DNA from: Roseimarinus sp035271585
GTDB lineage: Bacteria; Bacteroidota; Bacteroidia; Bacteroidales; Prolixibacteraceae
DNA: 9,706 nucleotides
Assembly (NCBI GenBank): GCA_035271585.1
Contig: DATERL010000054.1
Span: 1 to 9,706 of the forward strand
Reading direction: 5' to 3'
Shown: in pieces, positions 1-7,476 of the stretch
Layout of the letters: each line of letters starts with the position of its first letter
Position numbering within the stretch: the first letter of the stretch is position 1
Translations under genes and position numbers: made by a program
Notes under the pieces: model-generated
The model's database searches: none
Seen by the model: only the letters and a program-made list of their open reading frames with translations
What the model was told of the DNA's origin: nothing

Positions 1-642
1 ACCCTGCAACGAAGAAATTTCGATTTTCATGAACGGAGCAATCATCAACAATTCTATCGTTCCGAAAAAGAAGTTGAGAAATAAGCTTACGATCGGATCG
101 GTTTCGGCATTCATTCTGTTTATGAGCCAATAAGTTGCCCACACAAAAGCACTTCCAATGCCTAAGGCTATACCGAGTGCCGAAAGGTTGGTTCCCGTTA
201 ATTGCCCCGGTCCTATGGAAATTACGGCAACTCCGGCCAACGAAATTGCCATGCCGACAAATTTGACAGCAGGGATGCGTTGCCGTGCAAAAACGGCTAA
301 CATCAACGAAAGCACCACCGGCCACATGTAATTGATGGGTTGTGCAATCTGAGCCGGAAGCAATTCGTAGGATTTGAACAGAACCAGATAATACATTGCA
401 GGGTTGAGTGTTCCCGCAATGGCAAACATCCGCCATTGTCTGCGACTGACGGAGCGAAGCAAAAACCATCTCTTGCGAAAGGTGAGAATGATTGCAAATG
501 CGATCAACGCCGTGATGGAGGCAATCAGAAGCAGTTCGTAATAAGTAAGGCCCGATAGCGCCAGTTTAAACGCCGATGCTACGGTGGACCAACTCAAAAC
601 GGTTATGGAAACGTAAAGAATAGCCTTTTTATCGTCTTTCAT
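1..642 (-). CDS. EamA/DMT-family membrane transporter, C-terminus cut by window edge
   Basis: Reading the minus strand from the ATG at 642 gives 214 uninterrupted codons that leave the window without a stop. The protein is very hydrophobic, with about seven predicted membrane helices (roughly residues 8-28, 34-54, 71-90, 97-118, 126-145, 156-176 and 184-204). The first EamA domain spans about 8-143 and the second starts near 156. The stretch AQIAQPINYMWPVV (97-110) is typical of the bacterial drug/metabolite transporter superfamily. Such proteins usually have ten helices and about 290-300 residues, so roughly the last 80 are missing. They sit in the inner membrane and export or import small metabolites, but the substrate cannot be told from sequence. 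The gene diverges from everything else here, so it is probably unrelated to the carbohydrate locus. The start fits because a promoter-like element lies about 90 bases upstream and the hydrophobic domain begins directly after a short charged leader (MKDDKK). Confidence 0.88.
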   Translation of the reverse strand, partial: MKDDKKAILYVSITVLSWSTVASAFKLALSGLTYYELLLIASITALIAFAIILTFRKRWFLLRSVSRRQWRMFAIAGTLNPAMYYLVLFKSYELLPAQIAQPINYMWPVVLSLMLAVFARQRIPAVKFVGMAISLAGVAVISIGPGQLTGTNLSALGIALGIGSAFVWATYWLINRMNAETDPIVSLFLNFFFGTIELLMIAPFMKIEISSLQG

Positions 643-686
643 GCGGAGAATTGAAATAGTTTATTTCGTAATTTTTCATTTTACCC

Positions 687-720
687 TGCCGGAACAGGTT
701 TTCATCAGTCCGGACCGGCA
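687..720. repeat. Inverted repeat in the leader of the DMT transporter gene
   Basis: TGCCGG at 687-692 is the exact reverse complement of CCGGCA at 715-720, separated by 22 bases. The loop holds a TCCGGA palindrome (709-714). Read as minus-strand RNA, a second small stem is possible (CCUG, loop UUCCGG, CAGG). It would sit in the 5' untranslated leader if the TAATTTTG element is the promoter. The segment is visibly richer in G+C than the DNA around it. It does not match a riboswitch class I recognise. It may be a leader structure, an operator, or chance. Confidence 0.3.
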
Positions 721-733
721 CTTAACGATGTGG

Positions 734-741
734 CAAAATTA
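734..741 (-). promoter_or_regulatory. Candidate Bacteroidetes -7 promoter element for the DMT transporter gene
   Basis: On the minus strand these bases read TAATTTTG, a full match to the Bacteroidetes sigma-ABfr -7 consensus TAnnTTTG. It lies about 92 bases upstream of the transporter ATG and in the right orientation. No convincing TTTG -33 element is visible at the usual distance, so this rests on the -7 box alone. Confidence 0.4.
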
Positions 742-871
742 CGAATTTCCAATCAGATTATGTGCTTTTATATCGCTCGCCGATTGAATTTATAGTTGAA
801 GATAAAGAATATCCCTACAACGAAACACGTTTCTCCGCGAATTTATCTTATTCGATAATGTTTGTTTATAT

Positions 872-1346
872 TTGCAGAATAAAGTATCTTTACGTTATAA
901 AAAGTTGCAAATCGGGATAGGGGAATCACCGAAAAAAGCAGCGAGATTTATTTTTTCCATGCCGGAAGATTTCATGGACATGAACCATGAATCGGTTTTG
1001 TTGACAAACAAGATAGACTGGAATTATTCCCTGTCGTATGTCGGTAGGCTGCATGTTGTTCGAGTACTTGTACAATCTTGGCGATGAACACCTGCCGGAG
1101 TAGTTGAAGACAATAGTCATTGCTCAAGCACAAATACGAGAATTGGAATATAAGATGAGTGAGAAGTAGGAGAAACAATACGGGAAAGAGTTGGGATTGT
1201 ATGAGCGGGTAGTGAATCAAAAGAAAGAGGACGCGGTCAAGGTCAAGGTTTACATTCTACACAAGCCGTTTACCCAATGTATTGCCAAAGGGAAGCCACA
1301 CCGGCCTTATAAATTTGACAACAAGGTAAGAATAATTCATATAACC
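872..1346 (+). pseudogene. Degraded IS5-type (DDE) transposase remnant
   Basis: Three blocks of a typical Bacteroidetes IS5-type transposase can be read, but no frame is open across them. The first, in the frame of 872 (clear from ATG 959), reads SMPEDFMDMNHESVLL then NKIDWNY and ends near 1027. The second, two bases over in frame 3 (1035-1100), reads RMSVGCMLFEYLYNLGDEHL, ending in a stop at 1101. The third, also in frame 3, runs LKTIVIAQAQIRELEYKMSEK, has a stop at 1167, then LGLYERVVNQKKED and HKPFTQCIAKGKPHRPY up to about 1340. In intact relatives the first two blocks are separated by about 20 residues, and blocks two and three by well over 100. Two internal deletions, a frameshift and two stops have therefore removed the central region, and the C-terminal catalytic part is missing too. 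It cannot encode an active enzyme. I saw no terminal inverted repeats. The family assignment is from memory of the motifs and the IS5 subgroup is uncertain. Confidence 0.75.
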
Positions 1347-1396
1347 TGTTTGGATTTGCAAACTTTTTTTAAGAATTAACTAAACAGTCTCAAACC

Positions 1397-4144
1397 ATGC
1401 AAAAGGTATCATTAATTTTATTATTCTTTTTAACTTTATTTTTCACAGAATCGTGCCATAAAAAATCCAAAAATGGAAAATATATCATAGGATTTTCTCA
1501 GTGTATGATGGATGATGTCTGGAGACAAGCGATGATGATAGAAATGAATATAGAAGCATCTAATTATGAGAATTTGGAGATAATTGTGCGAGACGCAGAA
1601 GAAAACAATCAAAAACAAATCGATCAAATAAAAGAATTGATACGAAAAAAAGTTGATGTATTAATAATCTCTCCAAACGAATCTGACGAGATAACACCCA
1701 TTGCCGTCGAAGCCTATAAGGCAGGAATCCCTACAATTATTTTGGATAGGAAAATAAACACCGATGAATATACTACATATATAGGAGGAGATAGTTATGG
1801 AATAGGGGAAATGGCGGGAGTTTATGCAAGCTCTTTATTACCAAAAGAAGCAACTATACTCGAAGTTTGGGGTACTAAATCTACCTCGCCGGCTCAAGAA
1901 CGTCACAAAGGATTTATGGATGGATTAGATAAAAATAAGAACTTTACTATTTTGTCGATAGAAGGTAAATGGAGAAAAGAAATAGCCAATACGGAAGCAA
2001 GGATTTTTTTTAATTCTATAAATATAAATAATATAGATCTTGTCTATGCTCATAATGACGTAATGGCTTTAGGAGTAAGAGAGGCTATAATAGAAAAAGA
2101 TTCCACTCTCATATCGAACATTAAGATATTGGGTGTTGACGGAGCATTCGGGAAAGATGCCGGACTAGAAGCCGTCTCTGATGGAAGATTAGATGCTTCA
2201 TTTTTATATCCCACAGGCGGAGATTTGGCAATCAGGATAGCTATGAAAATTTTAAAGGGGGAACCGGTTGATAAAAAATACATTTTAGATACAGCTTTAA
2301 TCGACAAACATACAGCTAAAACTTTATTGCTTCAATCCAACCAACTGATTAATTATCAAAATAAGATTGAACAACAGCGTAAAAGCATGGAGGTTATTTT
2401 AAATAGGTTTAGTGGTCTACGGCATTCCTTATTTATCATTCTTGTTTTAATGGGCATTATTCTTGTTTTTACGATTTATATCTTTTTCATTAACAAAAAA
2501 ATTGAAAAAAGCAATGCTCAATTAAAACTGAAAAATGAAGAAACCGAAAAGCAAAAACATGAGCTTATTCAACTAAATGAAATGATACAAGAAGTAACAA
2601 ACCAAAAAGTACGTTTTTTTATGAATATATCTCATGAAATTAGAACTCCTCTAACATTAATTGTAAGCCCCTTGGAAAAATGGATAAAAAACACCTCTAA
2701 TTCTGCTTTACATGATGATTTACTGAAAATGAAAAGAAACACAGACAGACTAATTTGTCTGATAAATCAGCTTCTTGATTTCAAAAAAATCGAAAGCAAC
2801 ACGAGCTCCCTCGATACAAAAAATACCGACATAGTAGCTCTGACAACTTCGGTAAAAAACCTTTTCGACGATTTAGCTGAAAAGAAAAATATTACTTATT
2901 CGTTCACATCAAATACTACATCTGAGTATGTGTTATTAGATCAGGATAAAATCGAAAAAGTTCTGGTAAATCTTTTGTCGAATGCATTTAAATTTACGAA
3001 AGAAGGGGGTGCTATTTCCGTCAACTTAAGAAAAAATCACAATACGATATATATTTCGATAACAGATAACGGATGCGGAATAGAAAAAGACAAACAGTCC
3101 CTAATTTTTGAACGTTTTTATACTACAAAAAATAACAACAATACGGGAACAGGAATTGGATTGCACTTGGCTCAAGAATTTGTAAAAATGCATGGAGGAA
3201 AAATCACCGTGGAAAGTGTACCGAAAATGTCAACAACATTTACGGTGCAATTACCCATTGCTCAAGAAAATAGTGCAGATATTGTCTTTAAAGATCAAAA
3301 TAATATTTATGAAGTTGCCGATATAATTACGTCGAACTCGTCCTCTGTAGATGAAATTCTCAACAAAAAATATAATTATACTATACTGATTGTTGAAGAT
3401 GATCCTGATATAATGGAATATCTTTCCTCCGAACTTTCTGATAATCTGAAAATTGTTACCGCGACCAACGGATCGGAAGCATTAAATATCCTCAACAAGA
3501 ACGATGAGATTTCGCTCGTTCTTAGTGATGTACTGATGCCGGAAACAAATGGATTTACGCTGTGTAAAACAATAAAATCAACACCTGAATTATCCTATAT
3601 ACCTGTTATTTTATTAACCGCTTTAATTGAAGAAAATCAACGCATTTTTGGGATTGCAGAAGGGGCAGACGATTATATCCCAAAACCATTTAATATCGAT
3701 TATGTAAAAATCAAAATTATTAAATTGCTCGAAAACCGAAAGCAATTGCAAAATAAATTTATGCAAGATATAAAAATCGGCAAAATACCAATTGTTGATT
3801 CAACCATCGAAATAGAAACGTCCGATAAGATTTTCATACAAAAATTTGCATCGTTAATAGCCTCCAAATTTAACGATCCGGCTATATCTATTGAAAAAAT
3901 AAGTAAAGAATTAGGAGTTTCTCGAGTACACCTCCAACGAAAAGTAAAAGAAATCACAGGTTATAATCCAATAGACTATTTACGAAATTTCAGGCTGGCA
4001 AAAGCAATCGAATTATTCGAGAGTAGTCATCTTTCAATCAGTGAAGTTGCTTATGAAACAGGGTTTTCCTCACCTGCTTATTTTTCTAAATGTTTTAAGG
4101 ACGCTTTCAACGTAACACCTTCTGAATATATCAAAGACAAGTAA
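1397..4144 (+). CDS. Hybrid two-component system regulator (HTCS) with periplasmic sugar-binding sensor
   Basis: The single 915-residue chain joins sensor, kinase and transcription factor, the form that controls many Bacteroidetes polysaccharide loci. It has an N-terminal hydrophobic signal/anchor (1-20). A type I periplasmic-binding-protein domain (about 28-310) resembles ribose-binding protein. D117-R118, R169, N220 and D248 align by eye with that protein's sugar contacts. One membrane helix follows (about 344-365), then a coiled linker. HisKA has phospho-acceptor H413 in ISHEIRTP. The HATPase has an N box (N525-N529), DNGCG (557-561) and GTGIG (584-588). The receiver (about 661-775) has acidic pocket D668/D669, phospho-site D711, T741 and K763. 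The C-terminal AraC-type HTH spans about 815-913. All catalytic residues are present, so it should be functional. The architecture matches B. thetaiotaomicron BT1754, a fructose sensor for a levan locus. It lies 167 bases upstream of susC, its likely target. The start is chosen because it precedes the signal segment; there is no strong RBS. The fructose ligand is inference. Confidence 0.93.
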   Translation: MQKVSLILLFFLTLFFTESCHKKSKNGKYIIGFSQCMMDDVWRQAMMIEMNIEASNYENLEIIVRDAEENNQKQIDQIKELIRKKVDVLIISPNESDEITPIAVEAYKAGIPTIILDRKINTDEYTTYIGGDSYGIGEMAGVYASSLLPKEATILEVWGTKSTSPAQERHKGFMDGLDKNKNFTILSIEGKWRKEIANTEARIFFNSININNIDLVYAHNDVMALGVREAIIEKDSTLISNIKILGVDGAFGKDAGLEAVSDGRLDASFLYPTGGDLAIRIAMKILKGEPVDKKYILDTALIDKHTAKTLLLQSNQLINYQNKIEQQRKSMEVILNRFSGLRHSLFIILVLMGIILVFTIYIFFINKKIEKSNAQLKLKNEETEKQKHELIQLNEMIQEVTNQKVRFFMNISHEIRTPLTLIVSPLEKWIKNTSNSALHDDLLKMKRNTDRLICLINQLLDFKKIESNTSSLDTKNTDIVALTTSVKNLFDDLAEKKNITYSFTSNTTSEYVLLDQDKIEKVLVNLLSNAFKFTKEGGAISVNLRKNHNTIYISITDNGCGIEKDKQSLIFERFYTTKNNNNTGTGIGLHLAQEFVKMHGGKITVESVPKMSTTFTVQLPIAQENSADIVFKDQNNIYEVADIITSNSSSVDEILNKKYNYTILIVEDDPDIMEYLSSELSDNLKIVTATNGSEALNILNKNDEISLVLSDVLMPETNGFTLCKTIKSTPELSYIPVILLTALIEENQRIFGIAEGADDYIPKPFNIDYVKIKIIKLLENRKQLQNKFMQDIKIGKIPIVDSTIEIETSDKIFIQKFASLIASKFNDPAISIEKISKELGVSRVHLQRKVKEITGYNPIDYLRNFRLAKAIELFESSHLSISEVAYETGFSSPAYFSKCFKDAFNVTPSEYIKDK

Positions 4145-4224
4145 TAGGGATTCTTTTAATTTTGTAACATTTCTGTATCTTTATTGATATAGAAAAGGTT
4201 TTTATTCTTGTATTTTACAAGATT

Positions 4225-4284
4225 TATCGCATTTGTTACTTTTTTTATCGTCTGGTTATCCTATTAAATATAATATCGCATTCG
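4225..4284 (+). promoter_or_regulatory. Candidate operator: three TATCG-type direct repeats upstream of susC
   Basis: The 167-base gap between the regulator and susC contains TATCGCATTTG (4225-4235), TATCGTCTGG (4246-4255) and TATCGCATTCG (4274-4284), all in the same orientation. The first two start 21 bases apart, about two helical turns, and share the longer core TTTATCG. The first and third match at 10 of 11 positions. AraC-type domains commonly bind direct repeats in helical phase, so these are candidate sites for the HTCS encoded just upstream. The remainder of the gap is AT-rich, and I could not find a convincing TTTG/TAnnTTTG promoter pair in it. The operator role is inference. Confidence 0.4.
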
Positions 4285-4311
4285 AAAATCTAAACCAATA
4301 AATATTTTAAT

Positions 4312-7300
4312 ATGAATAAAATTCAAAAAATTAAATGGTGCATAATTTTTTCTATGCTACTCGGTTTGGGGCAGTTAATTTATGCTCAACAACAAACCGT
4401 GATGATTAAAGGAATGATTGTGGATGAGAATAATGAACCTATTATCGGTGCAACAATTCTTGAAAAAGGTACCAATAACGGAACGATTTCGGATTATAAT
4501 GGGAATTTTACATTAAATGTAAATCCCGGAAGCACAGTTCAAATTAGTTATGTAGGTTATGATAATCTTGAATTTAATGCAAATAGTATTCCTGAAATAA
4601 TCATAATGAAAGAAAGTTCGCTGGCATTATCTGAAGTTGTTGTTACAGGTTATACAACACAAAGGAAAGCCGATTTGACGGGTGCTGTTGCAGTAGTCAA
4701 AGTTGATCAATTAAAGTCGAGTCCAACAGGAAATTCGATGAGGGCGCTCCAAGGAAAAGTTCCGGGTATGCGAATTAATCTCTCGGGTTCTCCTGATCCA
4801 TGGAGTACAGTTAGGATACGCGGAGAGGGAACCCTAAACAATAATGATCCATTATACATTATTGATGGTACACCTACAACGCGGTCTATGTCCGAATTGG
4901 CTTCTATGGATATCGAATCGATTCAAGTATTAAAAGATGCTTCATCCGCTTCGATATATGGCGCGCGGGCTGCAAACGGTGTTATTATCATTACCACTCG
5001 AAAAGGTAAAAAAGGAAAATTGACGGTAGATTTTAATACTTCCCATACTTTAGTTAGCAGCGCAAAGCCCTATGACCTGATGAATACAAAACAACGCGGC
5101 ATTGCACAATTCTGGGCAATTGTTAACGATAATCCGAATGCGGATCCTAACGAGGTCGGGATTGCTCAATTATATCAATACAAATATCATAAAGATGAAG
5201 AGGGGTACTTTGTTTTGGATGACGTCACCTGGCGCGAATGGCTTGATCCGGAAACGAAAACCATGAGATCAGCCGATACGGATTGGCAAAAAGAAGTATT
5301 GAGAACAGGTTATGTTCAGCAATATAACGTTACACTTTCTTCAGGCTCTGATAGAGGAAGTGCTCTTTTTGCTCTTGATTATTATGATAATAAAGGAACG
5401 GTCAAGGAGGATTTATTCAGACGGATAAATGCACGGATTAATTCGGACTATTCTTGGTTGGACAATCGAGTTAAAATCGGAGAAAACTTTACAGTATCTC
5501 AGTGGAGAAGCATGCCGAATATCGGAGACGGTATATTGGGCGCATGTAGATCAATCATGTCCATAGTTCCTGTACATACAGAAGATGGGGGATGGGGAGG
5601 ACCCATAGGAGGCATGAGTGACCGTCAGAATCCGGTTCGTTTGATCGAAGATAACCGTCAAAATCATGACGATCATTTACGATTGTTTGGTAATGCTTTC
5701 TTAAATATCCAATTGATGAAAGGACTTACGTTTAATTCCAATTTCGGATTGGATTTGGTAGGCTATTGGCGAAGAAACATGGATTTAAGGTATAAATCGG
5801 GATTTTTAAGCGAGGATAAAAATAAAGTCACAAATTGGGCAAATTATACTTTTAGTTGGAATAACAGCAACGTTCTGCAATATGTATTTAATATAGGGAA
5901 AAACAATTTCGATATAATGGGAGGTCAAGAAACCATTTCAAATGATTATAATGATATATGGGCAAGCAGAAGAGTCTTTGCATTAGAAACAACCGACTAT
6001 ATGTATCTGAATGCAGGTGAACAAGAAAAAGACAACGGTGGAGGTGCTGCCATGAACAGGATGATTTCATGGTTCGGAAAAATGAATTACAATTACGACA
6101 ACCGATACTTGGCCTCTTTTACTTTACGTCGCGATGCTTCATCCGTATTCGGCGAAAATAACCGATGGGCAACATTCCCTGCTTTCTCCGTTGGATGGGT
6201 TTTAAGTAGCGAAAAGTTCCTGGAAAATTTTTTATCGGGTTTTTCGCACCTGAAACTTCGATACGGTTGGGGGCAAAACGGCAACTCTCAAATTGATAAT
6301 TATGCACATTTTCAGATGTACGAATATCTCTATGACAGTAATGACGTTTGGGACTGGAACTGGGGAACGGCTTACGACATCACCGGTCAAGCAGGAACTT
6401 TACCGGCTGGTTTCAGACGTATCCAAAGGGGAAATCCAAATTTAAAATGGGAAAGCACGTTGCAACACAATTTCGGATTAGATTTTGTAATTCTTGATTC
6501 AAGACTTACCGGTTCATTTGATTATTATTTAAAATATACGCGAGATATTTTAATGAAACCCGGTTATGTTGCAACATTAGGCGAAGGTGCGGGGATGTGG
6601 TTAAACGGAGCAGATATTGACAATAAAGGTTTTGAAATTAATCTTGATTATAATCAAAAGATTAAAGATGTACATTTCAATATCGGCGGCATCCTGTCAC
6701 ATAACCGAAATACTATTGTAAAGGTTCCCGAACAAGTAATAAACAACTTTCCCGGAGATGGCATGGAAGATAATATCCTGGGACGTTCAAGATATTCGTT
6801 ATACGGGTATGTTGCCGATGGGCTCTTTCAATCGCAGGAAGAAGTCGAGAATCATGCAACACAAGTTGGAGCAGCACCAGGCCGAATCCGTTATAAAGAT
6901 CTAAATGGGGACAAGACAATAGACAGCAAAGATCGCACATGGATAGGCGATGAAAATCCCGATTTCGAATTCGGCGTAACAATGGGTCTTGAATGGAATA
7001 ATTTTGACTTCAGTTTATTTCTCAACGGTATTTTAGGTAAAGACCTAAACGTTTCCGGTTGGAAAAGTTGGACCGATTTTTATTTCTTGGGCACGGTTGG
7101 CGAAAATTACGGAACAAGACTTTTGAATGCCTGGACCCCGAAAAATAACAAATCGACAATACCCGCTCTTTCCATCAACAACTATAATGACGAAGGCCGT
7201 TTTTCAACCTACTTTGTCGAAAGTGGGTCTTTTATAAAAATTAAAAATATGGAATTAGGATATACATTGCCCGATAATCTGGCAAATTCGTTAAAAATCC

Positions 7301-7452
7301 AGCACAGCAGAATATTTTTGAGAGCGGATAATGTCTTAACGGTAAAGAAAACCTGGGGCGATGATGCATACACCGGTCTTGATCCCGAAACACCCGGGAA
7401 CACCTATCCCTTACCCTTTTCAATGACTATGGGTTTGAACATAACTTTCTGA
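4312..7452 (+). CDS. susC: SusC-like TonB-dependent outer-membrane oligosaccharide transporter
   Basis: This 1046-residue protein has the SusC layout. A signal peptide ends at about A25 (IYA then QQQ). A CarboxypepD_reg-like domain (about 31-100) contains DENNEPIIGATI and GNFTLNV. A TonB-box-like segment VVVTGY lies at 109-114. The plug (about 115-230) carries DPLYIIDG, then IESIQVLKDASSASIYGARA and NGVIIITT. The rest forms the beta-barrel, with the SusC-family calcium-loop-like DLNGDKTIDSKDR near 863-875 and a terminal aromatic residue (LNITF) typical of outer-membrane proteins. The length is normal for the family and the frame is intact. There is no STN (secretin/TonB short N-terminal) domain before the carboxypeptidase-like domain, so anti-sigma-factor control is not expected. 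That agrees with control by the adjacent HTCS. It would import oligosaccharides using TonB energy, together with the SusD homologue 24 bases downstream. The substrate is not readable from this gene; a fructan is inferred from the neighbours. Confidence 0.95.
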   Translation: MNKIQKIKWCIIFSMLLGLGQLIYAQQQTVMIKGMIVDENNEPIIGATILEKGTNNGTISDYNGNFTLNVNPGSTVQISYVGYDNLEFNANSIPEIIIMKESSLALSEVVVTGYTTQRKADLTGAVAVVKVDQLKSSPTGNSMRALQGKVPGMRINLSGSPDPWSTVRIRGEGTLNNNDPLYIIDGTPTTRSMSELASMDIESIQVLKDASSASIYGARAANGVIIITTRKGKKGKLTVDFNTSHTLVSSAKPYDLMNTKQRGIAQFWAIVNDNPNADPNEVGIAQLYQYKYHKDEEGYFVLDDVTWREWLDPETKTMRSADTDWQKEVLRTGYVQQYNVTLSSGSDRGSALFALDYYDNKGTVKEDLFRRINARINSDYSWLDNRVKIGENFTVSQWRSMPNIGDGILGACRSIMSIVPVHTEDGGWGGPIGGMSDRQNPVRLIEDNRQNHDDHLRLFGNAFLNIQLMKGLTFNSNFGLDLVGYWRRNMDLRYKSGFLSEDKNKVTNWANYTFSWNNSNVLQYVFNIGKNNFDIMGGQETISNDYNDIWASRRVFALETTDYMYLNAGEQEKDNGGGAAMNRMISWFGKMNYNYDNRYLASFTLRRDASSVFGENNRWATFPAFSVGWVLSSEKFLENFLSGFSHLKLRYGWGQNGNSQIDNYAHFQMYEYLYDSNDVWDWNWGTAYDITGQAGTLPAGFRRIQRGNPNLKWESTLQHNFGLDFVILDSRLTGSFDYYLKYTRDILMKPGYVATLGEGAGMWLNGADIDNKGFEINLDYNQKIKDVHFNIGGILSHNRNTIVKVPEQVINNFPGDGMEDNILGRSRYSLYGYVADGLFQSQEEVENHATQVGAAPGRIRYKDLNGDKTIDSKDRTWIGDENPDFEFGVTMGLEWNNFDFSLFLNGILGKDLNVSGWKSWTDFYFLGTVGENYGTRLLNAWTPKNNKSTIPALSINNYNDEGRFSTYFVESGSFIKIKNMELGYTLPDNLANSLKIQHSRIFLRADNVLTVKKTWGDDAYTGLDPETPGNTYPLPFSMTMGLNITF

Positions 7453-7476
7453 TAATTATTTTAAAAAAGAAGAAAT

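Noticed and set aside
687..720. CTGATGA followed by a small stem on the minus strand, reminiscent of a hammerhead ribozyme core
   Set aside because: The GAAA that must follow stem II directly is not in place and no stem III with a cleavage site can be drawn.
780..920. Plus-strand open stretch reading IVEDKEYPYNETRFSANLSY before the transposase remnant
   Set aside because: It has no start codon in a sensible place, no recognisable family, and it overlaps a promoter-like TATATTTG (867-874). It looks like chance openness.
972..1220. 82-codon minus-strand open frame opposite the transposase remnant
   Set aside because: The plus strand carries recognisable transposase motifs across this stretch, and the minus-strand translation resembles nothing. 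It is an antisense shadow.
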